From Janibacter anophelis NBRC 107843 (GTDB taxonomy: Bacteria; Actinomycetota; Actinomycetes; Actinomycetales; Dermatophilaceae): 64,000 nucleotides of DNA. The stretch lies in contig NZ_BCSQ01000005.1 in NCBI RefSeq assembly GCF_001570945.1, positions 1-64,000 of the forward strand, in the 5' to 3' direction. Within the stretch, counting starts at the first letter, position 1; every line of letters begins with the position of its first letter. A program made the translations under genes and the position numbers. The notes beneath the pieces are model-generated. The model saw only the letters and a list, made by a program, of their open reading frames with translations. It was not told where the DNA came from and made no database searches. Below are positions 44,600 through 54,620 of the stretch, in pieces.

Positions 44600-46629
44600 C
44601 CTGCGTCCGTCCTCTCATCGGTTGCGGTCCCCGCCTCGTCGCTGACGACGACGAGCGTGACGCCCTGGTCGACCTGCTGACCGACGACGGCCGCCACCCG
44701 GGTGACGGTACCGGCCGCGGGAGCCGAGACCGTGTGCTCCATCTTCATTGCCTCGAGCGTGACCATCGGAGCCCCCGTCTCGACGACATCGCCCTCGACG
44801 ACGTGGACGCCGGTGATCGTGCCCGGCATGGGCGCGACGAGTGCGCCGGCCGGGGCCTGCGCCGCCGGGTCCACGTAGCGGGGCAGCAGGCGCAGGGTCC
44901 GCGACCCCAGGGCGGAGTCGACGACGACGGACTCCTCGTCACCATCCAGCCAAGAGACGGCAAAGCGGCGCCGGACCCCGTCGAGGTCGAGGACGACGTC
45001 GTCCGCGCTCGCCTCGACGAGGGCCACCTCGGCCACGGACGAAGGGGGTGACTCCAGCTGGAGTCCGTCGCGCCCGATCCGGTGGCCGACGACGACCTCC
45101 TCCTCACCGTGCGCGAAGGTGCGCCGTTGGAAGGCCGAGGGCACGTTGCGGTAGCCGCTGCTGACCGTCGCCATGACCGGTCGACGAGCCACCTGACGCG
45201 CTCCGTCGGAGAGGGCGGCGACGAGCGACGCCAGGTCGGTGGGCAGGGCGCTGCCCTCCGTCAGGGAGGCGGGTTCGTGGCGCCCGTAGAAGCCCGTGTC
45301 CGCGGTGCCGGCGAGGAACTCCTCGTGCCCCAGGCTCGCGACGAGCAGGTCCCGGTTGGTCGCGATGCCGTGGATCCGGCTGTGCCGCAACGCCGCCGCG
45401 AGCTCGCGTGCGGCCTCCTCCCGCGTGGGGGCGCGGGAGATGACCTTGGCGAGCATCGCGTCGTAGTGGGTGCCGACGACCGAGCCGGTCTCGACACCGC
45501 TGTCGAGACGGATGCAGTGCTCGGGCGCGACCTCGAAGCGCGTCGCCACTCCCGGGACATCGAAGGCCGCGATGGTCCCCGTCTGCGGACGCCAGTCGTC
45601 ATTGGGGTCCTCCGCGTACAACCGCGCCTCGATCGACCACCCCCGGGTGACCGGCTCGTGTGCGGGGAGGGACCCCCCTTCGGCCACGTCGATCTGCAGA
45701 CCGACGAGGTCGGTGCCGGTGACCGACTCGGTGACCGGGTGCTCCACCTGGAGGCGGGTGTTCATCTCGAGGAAGAAGAAGGACCCGTCCGGCAGGGCGA
45801 GGAACTCGACGGTGCCCGCACCCCGGTAGCCGACGGCCGCGGCGGCATCGCGCCCCGCCTGCAGGAGGCGATCGCGCATGTCACCGCCGACGTGCTCGAC
45901 GAGGGGAGAGGGGGACTCCTCGATGACCTTCTGATGACGGCGCTGCAGCGAGCACTCGCGCTCGCCGAGGGCCCACACGGCACCGTGTGCGTCGGCCATG
46001 ATCTGCACCTCGACGTGGTGCCCGGCCTCGAGGTAGCGCTCGACGAAGACCGTCGGGTCGCCGAAGGCGGACGCGGCCTCGCGGGAGGCGGAGGCGACGG
46101 CCTCGTCGACATCGGCCAGGGTCCGCACGATCCGCATGCCGCGACCGCCGCCACCAGCGGAGGCCTTGACGAGCACGGGCAGGTGCTCCTGCGCCACCTC
46201 CTGCGGGTCGAGGCGGTCGAGCACCGGGACGCCGGCGGCAGCCATCTGCTGCTTCGACTCGACCTTGCTGCCCATGACCCGGATGGACTCCGGCTCCGGG
46301 CCGATCCAGGTCAGTCCGGCGGCGACCACCTGCGCGGCGAAGTCGGCGTTCTCCGAGAGGAAGCCGTAACCGGGGTGGATGGCGTCGGCGCCGGCCCGCT
46401 GGGCGGCCTCGATGATGAGGTCGCCGCGCAGGTAGGTGTCGGTGGGGGCGCTGCCCGGCAGGTGCACGGCCGCATCGGCCTCGTGCACGTGCGGGCTGTC
46501 GGCGTCGGGGTCGGAGAAGACGGCGACCGTCGCGATGCCACGCGCACGGCAGGTCGCGAAGACACGGCGGGCGATCTCGCCCCGGTTGGCGACGAGGACG
46601 GAACGGATGGGGGTGCTGGGCTGGGTCAT
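44596..46629 (-). CDS. acyl-CoA carboxylase alpha subunit (biotin carboxylase + BCCP)
   Basis: ATP-dependent carboxylation of biotin and its transfer, part of an MCC/GCC-type carboxylase. 677 residues: biotin carboxylase domain (SVLVANRGEIARRVF, ATP loop GGGGRGMR, ERECSLQRRHQK, MNTRLQVEHPVTE), a BT-like middle region, and the C-terminal biotinyl domain with EAMKMEH (biotin on Lys). I chose ATG 46629 with GAGGAG before it. Same operon as the beta subunit, 10 bases downstream of it. The substrate, methylcrotonyl- or geranyl-CoA, cannot be told from these motifs. Confidence 0.92.
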   Translation of the reverse strand: MTQPSTPIRSVLVANRGEIARRVFATCRARGIATVAVFSDPDADSPHVHEADAAVHLPGSAPTDTYLRGDLIIEAAQRAGADAIHPGYGFLSENADFAAQVVAAGLTWIGPEPESIRVMGSKVESKQQMAAAGVPVLDRLDPQEVAQEHLPVLVKASAGGGGRGMRIVRTLADVDEAVASASREAASAFGDPTVFVERYLEAGHHVEVQIMADAHGAVWALGERECSLQRRHQKVIEESPSPLVEHVGGDMRDRLLQAGRDAAAAVGYRGAGTVEFLALPDGSFFFLEMNTRLQVEHPVTESVTGTDLVGLQIDVAEGGSLPAHEPVTRGWSIEARLYAEDPNDDWRPQTGTIAAFDVPGVATRFEVAPEHCIRLDSGVETGSVVGTHYDAMLAKVISRAPTREEAARELAAALRHSRIHGIATNRDLLVASLGHEEFLAGTADTGFYGRHEPASLTEGSALPTDLASLVAALSDGARQVARRPVMATVSSGYRNVPSAFQRRTFAHGEEEVVVGHRIGRDGLQLESPPSSVAEVALVEASADDVVLDLDGVRRRFAVSWLDGDEESVVVDSALGSRTLRLLPRYVDPAAQAPAGALVAPMPGTITGVHVVEGDVVETGAPMVTLEAMKMEHTVSAPAAGTVTRVAAVVGQQVDQGVTLVVVSDEAGTATDERTDAG

Positions 46630-46639
46630 GGTGCTCCTC

Positions 46640-48238
46640 TCACATCCGGAAGACGCCGAAGGAGGAGGTCCCCTCGACCGGTGCGGTGTGGATGGCGGAC
46701 AGGGCGATGCCCAGGACGTCCCGGGTGTCGCGCGGGTCGATGATCCCGTCGTCGTAGACGAGGCCGGAGAGGACCATCGGCATCGCCTCGGCGTTGATCT
46801 GGCCCTCGATGTACGCGCGCATGGCGGCGGCGCCGTCCTCGTCGAAGGGCTTGCCCTGGGAGAGCGCGGAGGCCTTGGACACCGAGTGGACGACCTCGGC
46901 GAGCTGCGCCGCCCCCATGACCGCTGAGCGCGCCGACGGCCAGGTGAAGACGAACCGCGGATCGTAGGCACGGCCGCACATCCCGTAGTGGCCGGCGCCG
47001 TAGGAGTTGCCGAGCAGCACGGAGACGTGCGGGACGGTCGAGTTGGAGACCGCGTTGATCATCATCGCGCCGTGCTTGATGATGCCGCCCTGCTCGTACT
47101 CCTTGCCGACCATGTAGCCGGTCGTGTTGTGCAGGAAGAGCAGCGGGGTGTTCGAGCGGTTGGCCAGCTGGATGAACTGCGCCGCCTTCTGTGACTCCTC
47201 GCTGAAGAGCACGCCGCGGGCGTTGGCGAGGATGCCGACGGGGAAGCCGTGCAACTGGGCCCAGCCGGTGACGAGCGAGGAGCCGTAGAGCGGCTTGAAC
47301 TCGTCGAAGTCGCTGTCGTCGACGATCCGGGCGATGACCTCGCGGGGGTCGAAGGGGGACTTCAGGTCCGGCGAGACGATGCTCAGCAGGTCCTCGGCCG
47401 CGTAGCGCGGTGGCTTCGGTGTCGCGGTGACCGGTCCGGCGGCCTTGCGGTGGTTCAGCCGCGCGACGATGCGCCGGCCGATGCGGATGGCGTCCTGCTC
47501 GTCGCGGGCGAAGTGGTCGGCGAGACCGGAGACGCGCGCGTGCATGTCGGCGCCACCGAGCGACTCGTCGTCGGACTCCTCACCGGTGGCCGCCTTGACG
47601 AGCGGGGGCCCGGCGAGGAAGACCTTGGACTGCTCCTCGATCATCACGACGTGGTCGCTCATGCCGGGCAGGTAGGCGCCGCCGGCGGTCGAGTTGCCGA
47701 AGACGAGGGCGATCGTCGGGATGCCCTCCCGCGACAGCCGGGTGAGGTTCTTGAAGATCGCGCCACCGGGGATGAAGATCTCCTTCTGCGTCGGCAGGTC
47801 GGCGCCGCCGGACTCCACGAGAGAGATCACGGGCAGCCGGTTGGCGAGGGCGATCTCGTGCATCCGGAGGGACTTCTTCAGCGACCACGGGTTGCTCGCG
47901 CCGCCCTTGACCGTCGGGTCGTTGGCGACGACGAGGCACTCCACCCCGCTCACCAGGCCGATGCCGGCGACGACGGAGCCGCCGGTGGTGAAGTCCGATC
48001 CGTAGCCGGCCAGAGCCGCCAGCTCGAGGAAGGGGGACTCCAGGTCGAGCAGCAGCTCGATGCGTTCGCGGGCGGTCAGCTTGCCGCGGCCGTGGTGCCG
48101 GGCCACGTACCTCTCACCTCCACCGGCGACCGCCGTGGCGACCTCCGCGTCGATGGCGGCGAGCGCCTCGCGCATCGCCCTCGCGGAGGCCTGCGCCTCC
48201 GGCGAGGTCGGGTCGAGGGTGCTGCTGAGGATCGTCAT
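46640..48238 (-). CDS. acyl-CoA carboxylase beta subunit (carboxyltransferase)
   Basis: 532 residues with both carboxyltransferase halves: the N-domain with KLTARERIELLLD and VVANDPTVKGGASNPWS, FGNSTAGGAYLPGMSD, and the C-domain with NTTGYMVGKEYEQGG, GNSYGAGHYGMCGRAYDP and FVFTWPSARSAVMG. Sequence and length agree with the 3-methylcrotonyl-CoA/geranyl-CoA carboxylase beta group rather than propionyl-CoA carboxylases. Start ATG 48238 overlaps the stop of the AtuA-like gene. Forms the holoenzyme with the alpha subunit next door. Confidence 0.92.
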   Translation of the reverse strand: MTILSSTLDPTSPEAQASARAMREALAAIDAEVATAVAGGGERYVARHHGRGKLTARERIELLLDLESPFLELAALAGYGSDFTTGGSVVAGIGLVSGVECLVVANDPTVKGGASNPWSLKKSLRMHEIALANRLPVISLVESGGADLPTQKEIFIPGGAIFKNLTRLSREGIPTIALVFGNSTAGGAYLPGMSDHVVMIEEQSKVFLAGPPLVKAATGEESDDESLGGADMHARVSGLADHFARDEQDAIRIGRRIVARLNHRKAAGPVTATPKPPRYAAEDLLSIVSPDLKSPFDPREVIARIVDDSDFDEFKPLYGSSLVTGWAQLHGFPVGILANARGVLFSEESQKAAQFIQLANRSNTPLLFLHNTTGYMVGKEYEQGGIIKHGAMMINAVSNSTVPHVSVLLGNSYGAGHYGMCGRAYDPRFVFTWPSARSAVMGAAQLAEVVHSVSKASALSQGKPFDEDGAAAMRAYIEGQINAEAMPMVLSGLVYDDGIIDPRDTRDVLGIALSAIHTAPVEGTSSFGVFRM

Positions 48239-49962
48239 TGCGGCTCCGTGGGGAGGAGGGAGGTGGGGATGTCGACGTGCCGGGAGCGCAACCACTCCGC
48301 CAGGCCCTTGGCCTGCGGGTCGAAGCGCGCGTTGTACGCGACGCCCTCGCCGAGGAGGCCCTCGACGACGATGTTGACGGCGCGCAGGTTGGGCAGGTGG
48401 GTGATGGTCAGGGCCAGGTCGGCGGTCTCGGGGAGCAGCTCGTGGACCCGCTCAGGGGTGAGCAGGTCGGCCAGCCACGGCCAAGCGGCGTCCTCGCGAA
48501 CCCAGACGCCGATGTTGGCGTTGCCGCCCTTGTCGCCCGAGCGGGCCCCGGCGACGGTGCCCAGCGGGGCCCGGACGGTTCCCCCTTCGCGCATCTCCCC
48601 GGGGACATGCGCGGGGTGGGCGTCGGTCAGGGGCTCGAGGGGGCGGGTCGTCGTCGGCGGGGGTACCGCCTCGACCCTGCCGTCATCGAGCACGACCTCG
48701 TGCTGCGGGACGGACTGCGGGACCCAGCCGGGCGTGAAGACGCCGTACGGGACCGCCGCGCCCGGGGGAGAGGTCGGGTGGAACCCGGGGTAGGAGCCGA
48801 GCGCGATCTCGACGGCCGCGTTGGAGAAGGGGCGACCGACGACCTTGGGGTCCGGGTCGCGGGCGACGACGGTCAGCAGGGCGGCCGCCTGCTGCTGGGT
48901 GGGGGCGTCCGGCGCGTCGGTGCGGGCGAGCGTCCAGGTCAGGTCGGTGGGGGAGATCGTCAGGGCGTCCTCGAACTGGCGGCGCGCCAGGTCGGCCTTG
49001 GCCTCGATGTCCAGACCGGTGACGACCATCGTCATCTCGTTGCGGAAGCCCCCGAGCGAGGTCAGCGAGACCTTGACGTCGGGAGGCGGGGCCTCGCCGC
49101 GTACGCCGCTGATCTCCACCCGGTCCGGTCCGTCCTGACGAAGGGAGATCGAGTCCAGTCGCGAGGTCACGTCGGGGCCCGCGTAGCGGGCGTCCTGCAC
49201 CTCGTAGAGCAGCTGGCTGGTGACCGTGTCGACGGTGACCGCACCCGCGGTCGCCGGGTGCTTGGTGATGACGCTCGACCCGTCGCGCCGGATCTCGGCG
49301 ATCGGGAAGCCGGGACGGACGAGGTCCTTGATCTCGGTGAAGAAGGCGTAGTTGCCCCCCGTCGCCTGGGTGCCGCACTCGATGACGTGCCCCGCGACGG
49401 TCGCTCCGGCGAGGGCGTCGAGGTCGTTGCGACCCCACCCGAAGTGGGCGATGGCCGGCCCGACGATGACCGAGGCATCGGTGACCCGGCCGGTGACGAC
49501 GACGTCCGCGCCGGAGGCGACGGCCCGGGCGATGCCGAAGCCGCCGAGGTAGGCGTGGGCGCCCAGGGGCGTGCCGAGACCGAGGTCGGCCGCGCGGGGC
49601 GTGAGGTCGTCGCCGCGCACGTGGGCGACGGCGGCCGTCAGACCCTGCTCGGTCGCGAGCTCGCGGATCGCCGTGACGAGCCCGGGGCTGTTGACCCCGC
49701 CAGCGTTGGCGACGATCGTCACTCCCCGGTCCAGGGCGAGACCGAGGCAGTCGTGCAGCTGCCTCAGGAAGGTCTTGGCGTACCCGGTGCCCTCATCCTT
49801 CATCCGGTCGCGGGCGAGGATGAGCATCGTCAGCTCCGCCAGCCAGTCGCCGGTGAGCACGTCCAGCTCACCGCCCTCGAGCATCTCGCGCATGGCGCCC
49901 AGCCGGTCGCCGTAGAAGCCGGAGCAGTTGCCGACGCGCAGCACCTCGGGCGCCACGCTCAT
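48235..49962 (-). CDS. AtuA-like protein (DUF1446 family)
   Basis: 575 residues. The DUF1446/AtuA domain (about 1-440) has VGNCSGFYGDRLGAMREM, NAGGVNSPGLV, DVVVTGRVTDAS and GTQATGGNYAFFTEI. A linker leads to the C-terminal AtuA-like domain with ARSGDKGGNANIGVWV. AtuA is needed for growth on acyclic terpenes in Pseudomonas but its reaction is unknown. The linker coding sequence contains the palindrome at 48589-48612, read as AHVPGEMR. ATG 49962 overlaps the stop of the DinB-like gene, and its own stop overlaps the beta-subunit start. Family assignment confident; role inferred from neighbours. Confidence 0.87.
   Translation of the reverse strand: MSVAPEVLRVGNCSGFYGDRLGAMREMLEGGELDVLTGDWLAELTMLILARDRMKDEGTGYAKTFLRQLHDCLGLALDRGVTIVANAGGVNSPGLVTAIRELATEQGLTAAVAHVRGDDLTPRAADLGLGTPLGAHAYLGGFGIARAVASGADVVVTGRVTDASVIVGPAIAHFGWGRNDLDALAGATVAGHVIECGTQATGGNYAFFTEIKDLVRPGFPIAEIRRDGSSVITKHPATAGAVTVDTVTSQLLYEVQDARYAGPDVTSRLDSISLRQDGPDRVEISGVRGEAPPPDVKVSLTSLGGFRNEMTMVVTGLDIEAKADLARRQFEDALTISPTDLTWTLARTDAPDAPTQQQAAALLTVVARDPDPKVVGRPFSNAAVEIALGSYPGFHPTSPPGAAVPYGVFTPGWVPQSVPQHEVVLDDGRVEAVPPPTTTRPLEPLTDAHPAHVPGEMREGGTVRAPLGTVAGARSGDKGGNANIGVWVREDAAWPWLADLLTPERVHELLPETADLALTITHLPNLRAVNIVVEGLLGEGVAYNARFDPQAKGLAEWLRSRHVDIPTSLLPTEPQ
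48589..48612. repeat. dispersed palindromic element inside the AtuA-like CDS
   Basis: A 24-bp near-palindrome with outer arms GCGCAT and ATGCGC and centre TCCCCGGGGA. It matches unit 1 of the 4734-4835 tandem repeat at 23 of 24 positions. It is kept in frame within the interdomain linker. Confidence 0.7.
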
Positions 49963-50765
49963 GCCTGGGCCCCCGCTCCCTTGGGCGGCCCGGCGAAGAC
50001 CTGGGCGAAGGTCAGCCAGTGCGCCGCCTCGCCGGTGGCGACGAGCCCGGTGTCCCCGACCTCGCGTCGCTGGGTGACGACGAGCGCGAAGTCCTCGGCG
50101 GACCCGGTGACAGCTCCGTGGTCCGGTCCCTGAGGTGCGAGGCCGTCCGCGGCTGAGCCTCGAAGGGTGCCCCACTCCCACACCTCACCACCGGGGGAGG
50201 TGAGCCGGATGGCGAAGGGAGCGGACGGCACCGGGAGGTCGTTGATGACGTAGGCGAAGTCACGGGTGCGCACGCCGAGGTGGCAGATGTCGCGCAGTCG
50301 GTCGGTCGGCTCGCGCCGGACCCCGAGGGCGTCGGCGACGTCCTGGCCGTGCGCCCACATCTCCATCAGGCGCGCGGTGGCCATCGACCGGGCACTCATC
50401 GGCGGACCGAACCACGGCAGCTTGATGCCCTCAGGGACCTCGCGCAGGGCGGTGGCGAGGCGCTTGCGACCGGTGCGCCACCGGGTCAGCAGCTCTGCCG
50501 GGGGAGCGCCGGCCCCCTCCGCAGCGCGTGTGTCCGCATGACCGAAGGGGTCCCGCATCGCCACCTGCAGCTCGGCGTCGAACTGCTCCGGCGCCGTCGC
50601 CGCGAGGTGGGCGACCTCGTCGGTCCACGCCAGGTGGGCGATCTGGTGCGCGATCGTCCACCCGGCGGCAGGGGTGTCGCGGGACCAGCCGGCCTCGTCG
50701 AGACCGGCGACGAGGGCGTCGAGATCGGAGCACTCGTCGAGGAAGGCGGCCACGGTGTCGCTCAT
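49959..50765 (-). CDS. TIGR03084/DinB-like maleylpyruvate-isomerase-fold protein
   Basis: 268 residues. The N-terminal four-helix DinB-like/MDMPI domain has WTIAHQIAHLAWTDEV (metal-ligand His) and MEMWAHGQDVADALG; the C-terminal domain resembles the wHTH-like part of the TIGR03084 group. Possible thiol-dependent transferase or isomerase; function unknown. Proteins of this group are typically found next to AtuA-like genes in actinobacteria, as I recall. First gene of the minus-strand catabolic operon, directly under the palindrome at 50789-50815. Confidence 0.8.
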   Translation of the reverse strand: MSDTVAAFLDECSDLDALVAGLDEAGWSRDTPAAGWTIAHQIAHLAWTDEVAHLAATAPEQFDAELQVAMRDPFGHADTRAAEGAGAPPAELLTRWRTGRKRLATALREVPEGIKLPWFGPPMSARSMATARLMEMWAHGQDVADALGVRREPTDRLRDICHLGVRTRDFAYVINDLPVPSAPFAIRLTSPGGEVWEWGTLRGSAADGLAPQGPDHGAVTGSAEDFALVVTQRREVGDTGLVATGEAAHWLTFAQVFAGPPKGAGAQA

Positions 50766-50788
50766 GCGGCGAGGGTGGCACGAAGGAC

Positions 50789-50815
50789 AAAAACAATCAA
50801 GCATGCTTGTTTTGT
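50789..50815. promoter_or_regulatory. TetR-type operator in the divergent catabolic promoter
   Basis: The core is a perfect palindrome, CAAGCATGCTTG (50798-50809), extended by AAACAAT on one side and TTTTGT on the other, within an AT-rich island. It lies between the DinB-like gene (minus) and the acyl-CoA dehydrogenase gene (plus) and covers the likely -35 (TTGTTT, 50807-50812) of the latter. A repressor bound here would control both directions. Confidence 0.75.
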
Positions 50816-50829
50816 CGGTGCCGCGTGAC

Positions 50830-50835
50830 TACCGT
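50830..50835 (+). promoter_or_regulatory. -10 box (TACCGT) of the acyl-CoA dehydrogenase promoter
   Basis: TTGTTT (50807-50812), 17-base spacer, TACCGT, seven bases, then ATG 50843. Leaderless arrangement, with the -35 inside the operator. Confidence 0.6.
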
Positions 50836-50842
50836 CGTCGAC

Positions 50843-51988
<1,146 letters not shown>

Positions 51989-52025
51989 CCCCCTTCGCCC
52001 TCACCCGATCCAAGGAGAAGAGACC

Positions 52026-52853
52026 ATGACCCGCTCACTCGCCGGACGCACCATCCTCATGTCCGGGGGCAGCCGCGGCATCGGCCTGGCCATCGCCGAG
52101 CGCGCCGCCCGCGACGGTGCCAATGTCGCGATCCTCGCCAAGACCGACCAGCCCCACCCGAGGCTCGAGGGCACCATCCACACCGCCGCCGCCGCGATCG
52201 AGGCGGCCGGCGGGCAGGCCCTGCCGATCCTCGGCGACGTCCGCTCCGAGGAGTCGGTCCAGGAGGCCGTGGAGCGCACGGTCGAGCGGTTCGGGGGGAT
52301 CGACGTCGTCGTCAACAACGCCAGCGCCATCGACCTGTCCTCGACGCAGGACCTGCCGATGAAGAAGTACGACCTCATGCAGGACATCAACTGCCGCGGG
52401 TCCTTCCTCCTGGCCAAGACGGCGCTGCCGCACCTCAAGGCCTCCGACGCCGCCCACGTGCTCACGCTGTCACCGCCGCTCAACCTCAACCCGCGCTGGG
52501 CCGGTGCCCACCTCGGCTACACGATCGCCAAGTACGGCATGAGCCTGGTGACGCTCGGGCTCGCCGAGGAGTGGCGCGAGCACGGGATCGCGGCCAACAG
52601 CCTGTGGCCGCGCACGGCCATCGCCACCGCCGCGGTGCAGAACCTCCTCGGCGGCGACGAGACGATGGCCCGCAGCCGCAGCCCGCAGATCATGGCCGAT
52701 GCCGCCCACGCGGTCCTCACCCGTGACCCGGCGGAGTGCACCGGGCGCTTCCTCATCGACGACGACGTCCTCGCGGAGGAGGGCGTCACCGACCTGTCCG
52801 TCTACGGGCCGCCGGTCGAGCAGCTGTTCCCGGACTTCTTCCTCGACGCGTGA
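52026..52853 (+). CDS. SDR family oxidoreductase (HSDL2-like)
   Basis: NAD(P)-dependent short-chain dehydrogenase of 275 residues. Rossmann motif SGGSRGIGLAIAERAA, NNASAIDL, the catalytic Ser in LTLSPPLNLNP and YTIAKYG (Tyr, Lys), NSLWPRTAIATAAV. The SPPLNLNP and YTIAKYGMS segments are hallmarks of the HSDL2 group. ATG 52026 has AAGGAGAAGAG upstream. It could be the alcohol or 3-hydroxyacyl step of the pathway, comparable in class to AtuB/AtuG; the substrate is unknown. Confidence 0.87.
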   Translation: MTRSLAGRTILMSGGSRGIGLAIAERAARDGANVAILAKTDQPHPRLEGTIHTAAAAIEAAGGQALPILGDVRSEESVQEAVERTVERFGGIDVVVNNASAIDLSSTQDLPMKKYDLMQDINCRGSFLLAKTALPHLKASDAAHVLTLSPPLNLNPRWAGAHLGYTIAKYGMSLVTLGLAEEWREHGIAANSLWPRTAIATAAVQNLLGGDETMARSRSPQIMADAAHAVLTRDPAECTGRFLIDDDVLAEEGVTDLSVYGPPVEQLFPDFFLDA

Positions 52854-52869
52854 GCGCGCGCTGGCCGAG

Positions 52870-53958
52870 TCACTCCAGGTCGAGGGTGATGAACTTCGGC
52901 CGGTAGAGGGTGGGGTCGCGGGTCAGCTCGTCGAAGTCGAAGGTGTTGACGTTGTAGGAGATGAGCAGCTCACCGTCGTCGGAGATCTCCGGGTGGCCGT
53001 GGGCGTTGTACGTGAAGTGCTGCCCCCGGCCGGACTCCGGCGTCTCGTAGATCGTCTGCCGCTCCTCCCACGGCCCCTGCGGCGAGCAGGCCGTCCACGC
53101 GTTGATCTTCGGGCTGAAGGGCAGCGAGGTGTCCGACGAGACCATGAGGTAGCCGTCGCGGTAGGGACTGACGCTCAGCTCGTTGGCCACGCCGTCGGTG
53201 AGCCGCGCACTCTGCGTCACGTCGTCGGACCACCCGTCGGCGGTGCGGTACTGCCAGCGAGAACGATCGGTGAGGTTGCCCGCGGGAACCCGCGCCAGGT
53301 GCAGGTGCTTGGCCTCCTCGAGGTCCTCGACGCCGTAGACGTAGGTGTGGGTCGGCGTCGACATCACGCCGGCACCCCAGGCCACGCGGTCGCCCGCGCC
53401 GGGACCGGGGTCGATGATCTCGGTGACCTCGAGCTCGGGCAGGGAGACCCGGGCCATCGCGTTGCGCTCCCAGACGAAGCCCTGCTCACCCTCCTGCCGG
53501 GTCAGCGACAGGAAGACGACGAGCTCGTCGCCCTGGACGGCGGCGTCCTGCACCCAGTAGTAGCTCTGCTCGCTCGGGTCGGGGAAGAAGGACTCCGGCC
53601 CCTCGCCCGTGCGCGTGCTCAGCCGACCTCCCTCGCCCTCGGCCACGAGGGCGTTGTGCACCATCGCCATGCCCGGGGCCGGAGTGCCGTTGCGCGAGAC
53701 CTCGCCGATGAAGGAGTCGCTGAAGAGCCACAGCGTGCGTCCGTCGGGCAGCCCCACGGAGTAGGTCGAGTCGCCGGCGACCCACCCGGGGCCGGTGAGG
53801 TCGAAGCGCGCGTCGTCCTGCGGGGACGGCGTCGCCCAGGAGAAGCGCGCGTCCGTCGCCTCGCAGTCACCGCCCTCGCCCTCGTCGGTGCAGCCCACGA
53901 GCAGACCGGCACCGACGGCGAGGGCGAGCGTGCCCACGGTCAGCCGGCTGCGGTGCAT
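52870..53958 (-). CDS. secreted lipoprotein, DUF4185/DUF5005-like beta-propeller
   Basis: 362 residues with a type II signal peptide: LTVGTLALAVGAGL, then LLVGC as lipobox (Cys23). The mature part has repeated strands with GRTLWLFSDSFIG, NALVAEGEG, YYWVQDAAVQGDELVVFLS, VSTPTHTYVYG-like blades and YNAHGHPEISDDGELLISYN, the pattern of five-bladed, glycosidase-like propellers of the DUF4185/5005 group. No catalytic residues can be assigned. Single gene, convergent to the SDR. Family call moderate. Confidence 0.65.
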   Translation of the reverse strand: MHRSRLTVGTLALAVGAGLLVGCTDEGEGGDCEATDARFSWATPSPQDDARFDLTGPGWVAGDSTYSVGLPDGRTLWLFSDSFIGEVSRNGTPAPGMAMVHNALVAEGEGGRLSTRTGEGPESFFPDPSEQSYYWVQDAAVQGDELVVFLSLTRQEGEQGFVWERNAMARVSLPELEVTEIIDPGPGAGDRVAWGAGVMSTPTHTYVYGVEDLEEAKHLHLARVPAGNLTDRSRWQYRTADGWSDDVTQSARLTDGVANELSVSPYRDGYLMVSSDTSLPFSPKINAWTACSPQGPWEERQTIYETPESGRGQHFTYNAHGHPEISDDGELLISYNVNTFDFDELTRDPTLYRPKFITLDLE

Positions 53959-54014
53959 GCGGTCTCCTGACGACGGGGGCGGCCAGTCCTCAAACTACTG
54001 CAGGCGAAGGGGGC

Positions 54015-54620
54015 TCACAGCCAGCCGAGGTCCTGGGCCCGGCGGGCGGCCTCCACCCGGTTGCTCGTCCCCGTCTTGCCGATCGCCGAGGACAGGTGGT
54101 TGCGCACGGTGCCGGGGGACAGGTGCACGCGCGCGGCGATCGCCGGCGCCGAGTGCCCGTCGAGGGCCGCGGTCAGGACCTCGCGCTCGCGCTCGGTCAG
54201 GGGGTTGGGACCGCCGACGACGACCTCCGTCGCGAGCGAGGGGTCGACGACCCGGCCGCCGCGTGCGACCGTGCGCACCGCCTCGGCGAGCTCGTCGGAC
54301 GGGGTGTCCTTGACGACGAAGCCACTGGCGCCGGCCTCGAGCGCGCGCCGCAGGTAGCCCGGTCGGCCGAAGGTCGTGACGATGAGGACCCGCGTGCCGG
54401 GCAACTCGTGGGTCAGCTGGGCGGCCGCGGCGATGCCGTCGAGTCCGGGCATCTCGACGTCGAGGACGGCGACGTCGGGGCGGGTGCGTCGTGCGGCCTC
54501 GAGGACCTCATCGCCCGAGCCCACCTCGGCGACGACCTCGAGGTCCTCCTCGAGCCCGAGCAGGGCCGCCATCGCGCCCCGCACGAGCGCCTGGTCGTCG
54601 GCGAGCAGCAGGGTGATCAC
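54015..54620 (-). CDS. NarL/LuxR family response regulator
   Basis: 201 residues: receiver domain with the phospho-acceptor in VAVLDVEMPGLDG, Thr/Lys switch residues in VTTFGRPGYLRRAL and VVKDTPSDEL, then a LuxR-type helix-turn-helix (LTEREREVLTAALDG, VHLSPGTVRNHLSSAIGK). Partner of the sensor kinase directly upstream (ATGA overlap). Last gene of the ABC-permease-kinase-regulator operon. Confidence 0.93.
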   Translation of the reverse strand: MITLLLADDQALVRGAMAALLGLEEDLEVVAEVGSGDEVLEAARRTRPDVAVLDVEMPGLDGIAAAAQLTHELPGTRVLIVTTFGRPGYLRRALEAGASGFVVKDTPSDELAEAVRTVARGGRVVDPSLATEVVVGGPNPLTEREREVLTAALDGHSAPAIAARVHLSPGTVRNHLSSAIGKTGTSNRVEAARRAQDLGWL

